In this document: piece after piece, positions 34,900-46,353 of the stretch
Layout: each line of letters opens with the position of its first letter
Numbering within the stretch: the stretch's first letter is position 1
DNA from: Ricinus communis
Taxonomy: Eukaryota > Streptophyta > Magnoliopsida > Malpighiales > Euphorbiaceae
Assembly (NCBI RefSeq): GCF_019578655.1
Contig: NC_063263.1
Coordinates: 434,001 to 498,000, forward strand
Direction of reading: 5' to 3'
Length of the DNA: 64,000 nucleotides
Notes under the pieces: model-generated
The model's input: the letters and a program-made list of their open reading frames with translations, nothing else
What the model was told of the DNA's origin: nothing
Database searches by the model: none
Made by a program: the position numbers and the translations under genes

Positions 34900-36329
34900 T
34901 GATGAGCATAGTTTTACACATATTTGCTTGCATATTATTGCGTATGTTCTTAGCAATTATTGTGCTTTTATTCCCGGATCACCCGTGTTTTATGTTCTTT
35001 TGCATTTCAGAACATTTATAGGACCGCCATCGTCGGTGTTTAAGCAATTATAGATCAATACGTGCGGAAACGGACGAGAATTCATCAAGATCGGACAAGA
35101 GACGTATAATCATACATACATTGAGCACGGCCTGGACTCCGGCCGTGCTCAACCATTGCTTTGATTCTTGAAATTTGCACTGGGCACGATTCAGAGATAC
35201 ACCACGGCCTTGACCTTGCGGCTGTGTGGTGAACACGGTGGCCACTGCAGTGAAACCCTTGTGAGAGTGAGATCACACCGACGGCCACCGACTGGCGGCT
35301 GGCGAAAGAATATAAGAAAATGAATTTTTCTTAGAAAAGGAGGAGGAAAAAAGAGTGACATAGAGCCCGCAAATGGTGGTTCGGTTTTGTACAGTTATTG
35401 AAAGCGAGAGATGTTGCAAGTAAGAATCCTAATCGCAAGAGGTTCAAGGTGCGAAAGCGATGGTGGAGCAATTCAAGAGGGTTTGGGAGATTAATCAAAT
35501 TGTAGATCAGAAGTTTTGTTCGTTCAATTCGAGAGAAAAGGGTATACATGTTTTATTTTCATTATTCTTTCATTGTAATTGATTTCCTAGATTGTTTTAA
35601 ACATGAACATGTTTAGCTAGACTGATTTAATCCATTGGGATTTCTTTACTATGTTGGCTTGATATTATATTGTTGGATTGTTAGGGTTAATTTTGTATTC
35701 TTCTTGCTTTTTCATACATTAATAAGATAATGCATTATTCATGAGACGCTGTGAATCAGGATGTTTAGATTGCTTTATGAGATTGAGAAATGCATGGCAA
35801 TTGAAATTTTGAATACCAAGAACTCGTTAATAATTGCTGAGATAAGGATAATTAACTAGCTTGGATTAAGAATTAACAAAGCTTAATAGAGGCGGATTAA
35901 AGCTTAATGCTAATTTAAGAATCAATCGTTAGGAAGAGATTCCAACTTTAGGTTATTAGGTTTAGGAATTTGGTTATCTCGAGAAACCGTTAAGTGCTAA
36001 GATTCGCCCACTGCAGCATAATTAGACTCACCGATCCTTTATCTTTTGTTTGATTGCCAACTAGTTTAGATTCCCTTTGGGTTTGTCTTCTTATCTTGAT
36101 TATTTCACTTATCAATTACTCCTGCATCTCCCTTAGAACTTAGCTTGTAGTTAATAGTTAGTTTAGAATTTATTCATCATCCATTTTAGGTTAATATAAC
36201 AAAGAACAAAGGAGTAACTCTGGGCTTTCGCTTTTCCGAGGAATACGACCTTGATACTCACCATTAGTGCTAGACTGCATCGATAGGTACACTGCCTTAG
36301 ATTGTAGCTAACACGAGTAGCACCCATCA
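34900..36329 (+). repeat. A3 3' LTR
   Basis: 1430 bp, TGATGAGCATAG...GCACCCATCA. U3 contains a perfect GC-rich dyad near 35125-35155 (gagcacggcc, 8-nt loop, ggccgtgctc). It ends exactly at the target duplication. Confidence 0.9.
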
Positions 36330-37290
36330 CTTTCCCATAAACTAGCCTATATGGTGTAAAACCATTTGAAGTACGATAGGCCATCCTAAATGCCCACAAG
36401 GCATCATCTAGCTTCTCTGCCCAGTCCTACCTACTCACTCCTACAGTTTTCTCTAAAATCCGTTTCAAACCCCTATTATTAACCTCCAATTGCACACTGG
36501 TTTATGGGTGATAGGGTGTAGAAACCTGTGTGATACACCTTAGCGTTTAAGTACCTTTTCTAACTGCACATTATAGAAATGAGTCCCCTTGTCACTAATA
36601 AGAGCTCTAGGTGTCCCGAACCTAGCAAACAGTCTTTTTAGGAATCTTGTAACTATCCTGGCATCATCAGTGGGAAAAGCTTGCTCTTCAGCCACTTAGA
36701 AAAGTACTCAACAACAACCAAGATGTATTTATTGCCATAGGAAGAAGGGAAAGGTCTCCTGAAGTCGATGCCCCAAACATCAAGAATCTCAACAGCTTGA
36801 ATGCTTGTTTAGGGCATCTCATATGAGGAGAGATGTTACTTGATCTTTGGCATACATCAAAAACCTGAGCAAATGCTCTAGCATCCCTAAAGATTGTCGA
36901 CCAGTAGAATCCAGAGCCTAACACCTTCTTAGTTGTTTGATTTGCAGCTTGATGACCTCCTGTTGGTCCTTCATGGCAATGCCTCAAAATTTAGAGGATC
37001 TCCTCCCCATGTTCACATTGCCGAATAATCTGATCTGCACAAACTCTAAACAAGAAAGGGTCCTTCGAAATGTAGTATTTCAATTCAGAAAAGAGTTTCT
37101 TCTTTTGCTGAAATGTCATACCCTTCGGAAGGACTTTAGCAACCAGATAGTTTGCAGAATCAAAAAACTAAGGGATATTAGAATTTATTTGAAATGAGCA
37201 TAGGAACTCATCCGGAAAATTATCATCAATCGCACTCTCATCAAGCGCCTCCAAAGTCGAGTTTTCTAGCCTAGAAAGGTGGTCTACCGC
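36330..37290 (-). pseudogene. H2 integrase, zinc-finger and catalytic part
   Basis: From about 37050 leftward the minus strand carries the integrase HHCC region (ILRHCHEGPTGGHQA, then a Cys pair in VCQRSSNI), a [12 protein letters not shown] segment holding the first catalytic Asp, [12 protein letters not shown], and at the left end AFRMAYRTSNGFTPYRLVYGK. Many stops and frame changes are present. Integrase inserts the cDNA into the chromosome. The C-terminal module lies at 29940-30430 beyond A3. Confidence 0.83.
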
Positions 37291-37760
37291 TAAGTTCTTA
37301 GCACCTTTCTTATTCTTGATCTCAATATCGAACTCCTGCAATAACAAAATTCAACGAATAAGTTTAGGCTTTGCATCATTCTTGCTAAACAAGTACCTAA
37401 GTGCAGAATGGTCTGTGTAGACCACAGTCTTTGATAGCACCAAATAAGATCTAAACTTGTCAAATGCAAAAACAATGGCCAAAAGCTCCTTTTCAGTGAT
37501 GGTATAGTGCTCCTGGGTATCAGTCAATGTCTTGCTAGCATAGTAAATTGGTTGGAACTTCTTATCTCTCCTCTATCCTAAAATAACTCCAACTGCAAAA
37601 TCACTAGCATCGCATATAAGCTCAAATGGCAGCTCCCAATTAGGTGAAACCTTCTTATCTCTCCTCTATCCTAAAATAACTCCAACTACAAAATCACTAG
37701 CATCACACATAAGCTCAAATGGCAGCTCCCAATTAGGTGAAACTATAATCGAGGTTGTGG
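37291..37760 (-). pseudogene. H2 RNase H with in-frame 93-bp tandem duplication
   Basis: The minus strand reads PNWELPFELMCDASDFVVGVILG, a stop, and the same block again (FELICDASDFAVGVILG), then YYASKTLTDTQEHYTITEKELLAIVFAFDKFRSYL, VYTDHSALRYL and KKGAKNLAVDHLSRLE. These are the RNase H DxS, E and TDHxAL motifs. The first motif is doubled because units 37558-37650 and 37651-37743 (93 bp each, about 97 percent alike) are tandem. Thirty-one codons are added without changing frame. RNase H removes the RNA template during cDNA synthesis. Confidence 0.86.
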
Positions 37761-38800
37761 TTAGTTTCTCCTTCAACACTTAAAAGCCTGCAAACAACCA
37801 TTAGAAAATATAAAAGAAGGTACATCCTTTACAAGCAATTGAGTTAAAGGTCTAACAATCTTAGAGAAGTCTTTAATAAATCTCCTATAGAAACCTGCAT
37901 GGCCTAAGAAGCTCCTAACAGCCTTAACTGAACTAGGTGGGGGTAAGTTAGCAATAGTATCCACCTTGGCCCTATCGACCTCCATTCCCTCATGGGAAAT
38001 TTTATGTCCCAGCACTATACCTTCCATAACCATAAAATGACACTTTTCCCAATTAAGGACTAGGTTAGCATCCACACAACACTCAAGCATGTGTTCTAGA
38101 TTATGGAAACAATGAGTAAAGGAGTTACCAAATATAGAAAAATCATCCATAAGGACCTCCATGGACTCCTCAATCATATCATAGAAGATCGCCATCATAC
38201 ACCTTTGAAAAGTCATAGGTGCATTGCACAATCAAAATGGCATCCTCCTATAAGCAAACGTATCATACGGGCATGTAAAGATTGTCTTCTGCTAGTCATC
38301 AGGTGTAATGGGAATCTGGAAGTAACCTGAAAAACCATATAGAAAACAATAAAACATATGCCTAGACAACCTTTCTAACATTTGGTCAATAAAAGGAAGG
38401 GGAAAATGGTCCTTTCGAGTGGCATCGTTTAGCCTCATGTAATCTATACACACTCGAAAGCCCGTTATCGTTCTAGTCGGTATAAGCTCCTCCTTCTCAT
38501 TTTTAACCATAGTTGTACCTCCCTTCTTAGGAACTACCTGCACATGACTAACCCAAGAACTATCAGATATAGGGTAAATCAAACCTGCATCAAGAAGTTT
38601 AATTACCTCTTTTTTAACCACTTCCTTCATGTTCGGGTTCAGTCTGCACTGTGGTTGCACCACTGGCCTGTAGATATCCTCTATAAGGATCTTGTGCGAG
38701 CAATAGCTAGGACTAATCCTAGGAATGTCAGTAATTTTCCAAGCAAACGCCTTTTAGTACTTCTTAAGAGAGGCTAAAGTCATCTTCCTCTCTTCGGGTG
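37761..38800 (-). pseudogene. H2 reverse transcriptase
   Basis: Frame 38663-38292 contains VQPQCRLNPNMKEVVKKE, LLDAGLIYPISDSSWVS, VVPKKGG, GFRVCIDYMRLN and DHFPLPFIDQMLERL. After a stop near 38235 the frame 38231-37773 has NAPMTFQRCM, the catalytic VLMDDFSIFG (YxDD box with Met before Asp-Asp), CHFMV-EGIVLGH and VRSFLGHAGFYRRFIKDFS. This is a near-complete Ty3/gypsy RT with few lesions, making it the best domain here for phylogenetic placement. Confidence 0.92.
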
Positions 38801-39660
38801 TCAAGTATGCTGCTAGGATGATAGGCAACCTGTTATCCTCATCCAAATATGAATAATTGAAGTGCTTTGGGAGCTCTTTCAACTCGAGGACTGATGGTTC
38901 CTCAAGTGACAGCCTCAATACACACCTACCCTTTCAATCTCTACAAACTTATCAGCATTCTTGCTTGGTTCATTACCTAACAAAAATGCAAGCTGCTCCA
39001 ACACATTCTCATTAGATAGCTCATGTTCATCCTTTGCTTGCAAGGCAACTTGTAAGGGATCATCAAGGAACATTTCCTGCATCTGTGTATTAATAACATC
39101 ATCAAGTAATCAACAGAAAACATAGTATTATCATGATCTAAGGACTGTCTCATAGAATTATTTAAATCAAAGTGACAGTTTCATCCCCTACCCTAAGTTC
39201 AAGCTTCCCATCACAAACATCTATAATAGCCCTAGACGGTGCAAGGAAAGGTCGACCTAGAATTAAAAGTATGTTACTCTCACTATCCATGCCATGATCA
39301 CAAAGTCAACAGGAAATATAAATTTATCAACCTTTACAAGTACATCCTCCACAATACCCCTAGGATATTTAACAGTTGTATCAGCTAACTGTATGCTCAT
39401 CCTAGTGGGTTTCGTCTCACCTAGCCCCAACTTGGTAAACAAACTGTACGACATTAAATTAATACTAGCTCCTAAGTTAGTTAAAACATTGTTAATTGTT
39501 AAATCACCAATCACACAAAGGATAGTAAAACTCCCTGGATCACGCTTCTTCTCTAGCAATTTGTTATGAAGTATAGTCGAACACTCCTCATTTAGGGTCA
39601 CGATCGCCAAGTCCTCTAAATTTCTCTTATTGCTAAGAATTTCCTTTAAAAACTTCACAT
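38801..39660 (-). pseudogene. H2 protease and linker, catalytic Asp lost
   Basis: Frame 39658-39263 carries KFLKEILSNKRNLEDL, LNEECS, the active-site region VLTNLGASINLM and KLGLGETKPTRMSIQLAD. Relatives have DLGAS; here GAC became AAC, so the catalytic Asp is Asn and the protease would be inactive. LGRPFLA is encoded near 39260-39235 after a frame change. An acidic linker with LGNEPSKNADKF- and LELKELPKHF-like segments runs to 38800. Confidence 0.85.
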
Positions 39661-40626
39661 ACCTAGGTATCTGTGAAATAGCTTCAACAAAAGGTAAGTT
39701 AATCCGTAGTTATTTAAACAAGTCAAGAAACTTACCGAACTACTGATCGACTTTCTCCTGCTTTAACCTAGCAGGATATGGGATCGGGGGCTAGTATTCC
39801 CTCAAAGGACTCTTCTTCCTACCCTCTATCTTCTCTAGCTCTATCACCTTGCTATCTTTATCTTTCCTACCTGAATCTTCCTGCACAACATCATCATCAT
39901 TAGAAATAGGAATATAACTAGATAGTTGCTTACCTTATCGTAGAGTGATAGCCTTCACGTGCTCTCGAGGGTTGGACTCTGTATTACTGGGTAAAGTCCC
40001 TGGCTGCCTCTCAGTCATCATCTTAGAAATCTGGCCTATTTGATTCTCCAAGTTCTGAATGGAGACCTATTTATTTCTAAGAGCTGCGTCCGTCTACTGG
40101 GATCTAGTCTTTGAAGCGGACACAAACTTCATTATTAACTCCTCTAAGTTAGGCATTTTTTCTTAAATCTGAGGAGACTGAGGAGGGAGAACAAATTGTT
40201 GTGGCTGCTGATGTAGTCGCTGAAACCATGGTGGCCCCTAGTTGTTATTGTTCCTCCATCCAAAGTTTGGATGATTTCTCCATCCCGGATTATAGTTGTT
40301 ATTGTACAGGTTATTATGCTGCGTAAACTGACTTCCCATATAGTCTACTTGTTCATGGTTAGATGAAAAAGGGGAAGCAAACATACCTCTCGATATACAG
40401 TTACTACTGTAGTGCGGACCACCATAAAACTCACAGCTTGCTTGGACAGGCATTTGGAGTTGATCAAGTTTCTTAGATAATAACTCCATTTGAGCTGCCA
40501 AGGCTGCAGTGGCATCCAACTGGTGTACACTCCCTTGACGTTTAATCTTGCTCCTAGTAGTGTGCTACTGGTAATTGTTTATGGCCATCTCCTTAATCAA
40601 GCTTTGGGCTTTCTCTGGTGTCTTGC
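39661..40626 (-). pseudogene. H2 gag, C-terminal half
   Basis: From 40626: SKTPEKAQSLIKEMAINNYQ, a stop, then QLDATAALAAQMELLSKKLDQLQ (a heptad-like helix), SCEFYGGPHYSSNC (knuckle with one Cys replaced by Tyr), NHEQVDYMGSQF and an Asn-rich tail to 40238. The following spacer to 39661 includes NLENQIGQISK and REHVKAITLR. The capsid half lies at 50992-51735 beyond the E cluster; GGGS joins directly to SKTP once the insert is removed. Confidence 0.86.
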
Positions 40627-41267
40627 TGATGAGAACCCATATAGCACAAGGAATCCTACTTCAACAAAGAATCCTAATTCCACTAAAGATCCTAATCCAG
40701 CAAGGAGTCCTGATGATGAGAACCCATGTAGCACAAGGAATCCTACTTCAACAAAGAATCCTAATTCCACTAAAGATCCTAATCTAGCAAGGAGTCCTAA
40801 TGACATCTATTTAGAAGTTATTTGTTTCCTTGTTTATTTAGGAATATTGACCATATCTTATTCCCTCTCTTTAAGGAGTTATTTGTTTCCTTGTTGATTT
40901 AGGAATCTTGGCCGCATATCCCAGTCCTTCTAGGATTAGGATTATTTTGTTTTAAACTCTATAAATAGAGCTATGTAATTCGACAAATATAGATATCTTT
41001 GATTGAATAGAAAACCTTGTTTTTGCTTAAAGAGTTTCTTTGAGTGTTCTTGAAATTAAAGCTTATTTTTTAGGTTTTGATTTCACTTCTACCTTAATTT
41101 AATTCTATTAACTTGTTAGTTTCTAGGATTAATTAAGTTCATCTCATTATAGCTATTGATCTTATTTCTTTATAAATAAGGGTGATAGTTCCGCAAATAA
41201 CTTTTGGCAAATCTTATAAGTATCGATCTTGGCGTGTAATCTTCTCTTCCTTAGAAGGTTTACATCA
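40627..41267 (+). repeat. E 5' LTR with 87-bp tandem duplication
   Basis: 641 bp. The first 87 bp (40627-40713) are repeated at 40714-40800; without that unit the length equals the 3' LTR (553-554 bp). TATA box tataaatag lies near 40968. The LTR start is made of an imperfect AAGGAATCCTAnTTCnA-type short repeat. Confidence 0.9.
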
Positions 41268-41269
41268 TT

Positions 41270-41281
41270 TGGTATCAGAGC
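41270..41281 (+). promoter_or_regulatory. E primer-binding site, initiator tRNA-Met type
   Basis: TGGTATCAGAGC is 2 nt downstream of the LTR end. It is the widespread plant PBS complementary to the 3' end of initiator tRNA-Met, and differs from the tRNA-Asp PBS of the A family. Confidence 0.92.
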
Positions 41282-41851
41282 TAGCTTACAAGGTTTGGTT
41301 ATATATCCTATTTGTTATCTTTGTTGTTCTTCTACTCACATACTCTTTTGTTTTCAGATTTTTGTTCATCTTATTCTCTTTGTCAATTTGTTTGGTTAAA
41401 GTCTTCGAGACGTTCTAGATAAATTGGTCTGTGATATCTTTATTTTGTTATTTCATTTCCTTTAATTTGCTTGATCAAAGTCTTCGAGACGTCTCAATCA
41501 AATTAAGCTCTATGTGTTTTGTTCTTTTTAAAAAAAAAAATAAATATCAATCCATTAGTTTCTTCTTCTTTGTGATTCGTTTTCTTGTCTAGAGTATTTT
41601 CTTTTATTCAATTCATCTCCTTTGCTATTCTTAGAGTCCAATTCATTCGTTCCTTTTGTTTCTTAAGTGTTACATACATTCTTTATTATATGTAAATCAA
41701 ATCTGTCCTTTTTGTTTAATTTGTTTATCAAAATTAGTTCGTCATTAGTTCATCTTTAGCTTAATTAATTTATGTTCTAGCTTGTTAATTATGTTTTATT
41801 AAGTTGGTTGTGATTTTAACTTTTACAATCTGAGTTAATTTTGAAGGGCAC
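41282..41851 (+). other. E leader region
   Basis: T-rich non-coding leader after the PBS. A 35-40-bp motif with gtcttcgagacgt appears twice (near 41400 and 41470). It is cut by A1 at 41851 and resumes at 47825. Confidence 0.6.
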
Positions 41852-43202
41852 TGATAGGCTAATTGTGTTAGCTACAATTTAAGGCAGTGTACCTATCGAT
41901 GCAGTCTAGCACTAATGGCGAGTATCAAGGTCGTATTCCTCGGGAAAGTGAAAGCCCAGAGTTACTTCTTTGTTCTTTGTTATATTAACCTAAGATGAAT
42001 GATGAATAATTTCTAAACTAACTAATTGCTACAAGCTAAATTCTAAGGGAGATGCAAGAGTAATTGATAACTAAAACAACCAAGACAAGAAAGCAAACCC
42101 AAAGGGAACCTAAACTAGTTGGCAATCAAATAACAGATAAAGGATTGGTGAGTCTAATTATGCTACCCGTGGATGAATTATTAACCGAATTCGGTTTCTA
42201 GATAACCGAATTCCTAAATCTAATAACCTAAAGTTGGAATCTCTTCCTAACGATTGATTCTTAAATTAGCATTAAGCTTTAATCCGCCTCTATTAAGCTT
42301 TGTTAATTCTTAATCCGGCTAGTTAATTATCCTGATCTCTAAGCGATTATTAACCAGTTCTTGCTATTCAAAATTCCAATTGCCAAATGGACTTCTCAAT
42401 CACACAAAGCAATCTAAAAACACAATTCACAACGTCTCATGAATAATGCATTATCTTATTAATACTGAAAGCAAGAAGAATACAAAACTAACCCAAACAA
42501 TCCAACAATATAATATTAAGCCAACATAGTAAAGAAATCCTAATGGACTTAATTAGTCTAGCTAAACATGTTCATGTTTAAAACAATCTAGGAAATCAAT
42601 TACAATGAAAGAATAATGAAAATAAAACATGTACACCGATTGGATGAGCCCAAACTGGATCTACACTTGATTAATCTCCCAAATTGCCTCTTGAATTGCT
42701 CCATCGCTTGTTGTTTTCACCTGAACCTTGCGATTTGGATTCTTCCTCCTATGACTCTCTCTCGTACGTCAATGCATGGCAGGGCTCTGTCACTCCCTTC
42801 CCTTTTTCCTAAAATATGTTTTCCTTGTATATTTAATTGACTAGCATCACACAGACTAGGGGTTCACCAGGCCATGTCTTTCGTCGCAGCCACCACTACT
42901 TGAACCGTGGCTAAACCAGTGCTCAAACCATTGTTTGAAGACCAAGTTTCTATGGTTGGTCACGGCCAGAGTCCAGGCCGTGCTCAATGTGTGCAATGTG
43001 GGCTCTTATCCGATCTTAATGAATTCTCATCCATTTCCACACATATTGATCAATAATTGCTTAACCATCGATGACGGTCCTATAAATGCTCCTGAAATGC
43101 AAAAGAAGACAAAACACGGGTGATCTGGGAATAAAAGCAAAATAATTGCTAAGAACATACGCAATAATATGCAAGCAAATATGTGTAAAACTATGAACAT
43201 CA
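41852..43202 (-). repeat. A1 3' LTR
   Basis: 1351 bp, on the minus strand TGATGTTCATAG...TAGCCTATCA. The R-U5 hairpin is clear here: aattcggtt and aaccgaatt are separated by a 7-nt loop (about 42183-42213). Confidence 0.9.
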
Positions 43203-44995
43203 AATTACCCCACACTTAACCTATTGCTTGTCCTCAAGCAATTAACAACTCACCTTATCAAACTGCAGTTAGTAATTCCTTACGCTATAGTCCCACTGAG
43301 TCCAATAGATAGTATCCGACACATCTTAAAAGATACTCAATCATAAATCAAATTGCAAATCATTAACAGAGAATGGAAATAATATTAATGCATGAATAAC
43401 TTAAATGATAACTCAATACAAACATCACGAACCAAGGCTCTCACACTCACTGATGTCGCCAAAGTGTAGTATTAGGTGAATAACGCACAAGACCTTCCTT
43501 GCTCATAAATCATATCTTCGCTTGCTCGTATATCTTAGCTCACGTGAAAATCCTAAATACCAAAATCAAAGGGTCTTTACCAAGGTTATAATGGGGCTAA
43601 GGTAAAGGTATATGAGGGATCTGATTTCCATAAAATAAAGTAAGATACAAAAAAAGAATCACTAAAATTCCTACTTTATAGAATAACAGCCGCAAATGCT
43701 CTTTATATCCAAGCTTTAATTAAGAAGATTTTGATTTATTATATTTTTTCTTCTTCTTCTTTTTTTTCTTTTTTCTTTTTTTTTTTAATAATGAACTAGC
43801 GCAATTATTAATGATCCTACAACTCGAATAAACATAAAGAATAAACATAATAACCTGGGATCAAGGGAGGCATTTAAAATATCAAAAGATTTAGTGAATT
43901 TACCAACATAGCAACTAGCATTTTAATCCCACATAAAGTTGAACAAATCACAGAAAGAAATTCCAGCATAAGGGTAAAGAAAAGATAAATGTAAAGAATG
44001 GTATAATTGAAGTGTATAGATATAGATTACGAAGAAAAGGTTAAGGCTCAAAACTGGCTAACTAATGGAAACATAAGGTGATAGGCTTTTGGTCAAATGT
44101 GGTGAATCCTAAATCGCCCAAATCATCTCATGGTATTCACAATATTCATGTAACTTCAACACGCATTACAAAGCAAGTTCTAGAAGCAAAGTCAAGTACA
44201 ATGCACACTCAAACAAGAAATATAAAGAGCATAAGTATAATGAATGCTCAACAGGCTCAAAATCTCACTTTGAGGTGTGGTATTAGGTGCAATCGGTTCA
44301 CAACATCATTAATTGAATCATTACTTAAGAAAAACATGCATATGATATTATCAAGGTTCTAAGTTAAAATTCAAAAATTCGAAAAACAATTAAATAACAC
44401 CAGTTTAACCCGGCAGGGTTGATGTGTAAAACACCATCAATTGTTTTCCAAGGACAATGAACAACAAAGAAAAGTAACTACAATTCTATAAATCAAGTCA
44501 TCAATCGTACCAAAGATAGCATACTCAAGTACAAAAAACACAAAGTGTTCTAACATCCTAACAATACACAACACCTAGTGATAGCAATTTCGGATATATC
44601 TAAGAATCATATGAGAGAGTAGGATTATAAGGTTTACCCACAACCACCCCACACTTGAAAACACACCGTCCTCGGTGTAAAATGTCAGGATACCCGCATG
44701 GGATGCTCAACTAAGAGAACAAAGGCAATACAATCCAAGTGCATGACATGTATGAAAAATAAAGTAAATAAATGGAGAAAAATAAAAGATCTAGGGATCG
44801 CCTGATCATCCATCGAGGCTGATGTCAGGAAATTGCCTCCTCGATAGAATTTAAAAATAATAAAATAAAAAAATAAATTCGAAACTGAAATGAAAATTAA
44901 ATAAAATATGAAAACTAAAACTAATAAAATGTTTCAAAACAAAAGGTTAAAATATTAGAAATTAAAGATAAAAATTGGGGTGCCTCCCAAAAGCG
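43203..44995 (-). other. A1 3' non-coding region
   Basis: The polypurine tract complement (aaattaccccacac) and gcttgtcctcaagc hairpin lie next to the LTR. The rest is AT-rich with a poly(T/C) run at 43742-43790. No ORF is supported. It ends at the ggggtgcctcccaaaagcgc spacer block. Confidence 0.65.
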
Positions 44996-45059
44996 CTTCT
45001 TTTTATGTGATGAGTCTTCTTACTGGACTCATGGTGAAAGGCAAATGGCCGTGATCGAC

Positions 45060-46197
45060 GACCATCCATCATTCTTCCAAGCAAATGGCTTCAAGTATCC
45101 GCTTAGAGGGATAATCGTCAATTTCCTCTTCCCGACTATCAAGCAAGTCGCCAAGATGATGGGCAAAACTCGCCTCCTCGTATAATTGCACGTAGTCATG
45201 ATGCTCTAGGGCTCTTCCAATTTGAAAGTCAAGTTTCACCAAATGGAAGGATCGACGGTTGGGCAATTTCTTCGTGAACGCCGATGGTTTTCTAGTCCTT
45301 GGCTTGGTTCACTGCTAGAAGAAACTCCAGCTCCTCCAAGACTTCTTCATTGGATAACTCGTGCTCATCTTCCATCATTCGAAGGGACTTGTGAAAAATC
45401 CACCAAAATTCCTCTAATCGCAACACAAAGATCATCAACTATACGCTCTTGTTGATAGTCTTTCAAAGGAATCATATTCGCCTCTTCCTTTCTCGGGTTC
45501 CATCTCCATGTTCAAGAAATCGACCGCATGTACATCATCGTCAAACATAGTAGATAAACCAGAAAAATCTCACCTGAACGCAAAGTGACGGCGCTCAAGT
45601 GTTCCTCGGATTTAGTAGCGTTTGATGGAGTTCCCAATTGCTCTTCAGCTAGTAACTTGAAGATCAAGCCTACTTGAGCTCTATGTTCTTAATGGAGGCT
45701 TGTTGACTTTCAAGTACCCTCTCTGTTTGTTGGAATCTATCATCAAGACTTGTAATGAACCTCATCATCAACTCCTCCGACACTAACTCTTCATCTTGGG
45801 TTGAAGGTGCAAGATTAGGCTGCTGATGTGGTTGCTAAGATTCTGGTGGTTCTGGGCCATCTAAGCTCCATCCAAAGGGTGAATGAGTGCTCCACTCTTG
45901 ATTGTAGGTGCTTCCATACGAGTCATTTGGCCAACTTCCCGTATAATTCACCTGTTCATAGTTATAAGAACAATGAGCAACATCACTATACAATGGACAA
46001 TCATTACTCAAATGTAAACTACAACAAAATTCATAAAAAACTAGAGATGAAAGGATAGGAGTGGAGAGTTGATCGGTAGCCCTGCAAAACGATTCCACTC
46101 GAGCTTCTAAAGATGCATGGGTATCCCAATTTTTAGCACTCTCTTGGTCCCTAATCCCATTTTCCAACGCATCATACAAAGAGTTTGTATTTAACAT
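45060..46197 (-). pseudogene. A1 gag-like ORF and linker remnant
   Basis: The frame from 46197 encodes 120 residues: NSLYDALENGI, a THASLEARVESFCRATDQL helix, FYEFCCSLHLSNDC (knuckle whose first Cys is Tyr), EQVNYTGSW and SPFGWSLDGPEP. This is the most intact version of the A-family gag-like ORF. Downstream pieces (45660-45069) have stops but still show the EDELSNEEVLEEL-like acidic helix, EHHDYVQLYEE and a KRILEAICLEE end. The capsid core is missing, so particle formation would depend on Gag from another element. Confidence 0.74.
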
Positions 46198-46329
46198 TGA
46201 ACCTCCTTATCATTCACTACCTGAATTATAAACTTAACTAAATAAATATATATACAAACAAAACAGAAACAACATATAAAAAAATGGCTAAATTAACAAA
46301 TAGCAAATTTCACTCTATTTTTCAAACAT

Positions 46330-46347
46330 TCCCCGGCACCGGCGCTA
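46330..46347 (-). promoter_or_regulatory. A1 primer-binding site, tRNA-Asp type with two mismatches
   Basis: The minus strand reads TAGCGCCGGTGCCGGGGA against the expected TGGCGCCGTTGCCGGGGA. It lies 6 nt after the LTR end at 46354. Confidence 0.85.
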
Positions 46348-46353
46348 AAAACT

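Larger units (their letters stand above)
30431..36329 (+). mobile_element. A3: complete non-autonomous LTR retrotransposon inside H2 integrase
   Basis: Two A-type LTRs (30431-31776 and 34900-36329), ends TGATGAGC...CCCATCA and a perfect 5-bp duplication ctttc (30426-30430 and 36330-36334) define a 5899-bp element. Internally it has a decayed PBS, a gag-like ORF, the linker remnant, the post-pol spacer block (about 33085-33105) and a 3' non-coding region with polypurine tract. It has no RT, RNase H or integrase. Removing it rejoins the H2 integrase (TPYRLVYGK with the following VELEHKA). The orientation is opposite to its host. Confidence 0.93.

Noticed and set aside
40597..40806. Repetitive Leu/Val/Gly-rich minus ORF in the E 5' LTR
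   Set aside because: It is created by the 87-bp tandem duplication of the LTR and has no counterpart in the 3' LTR.
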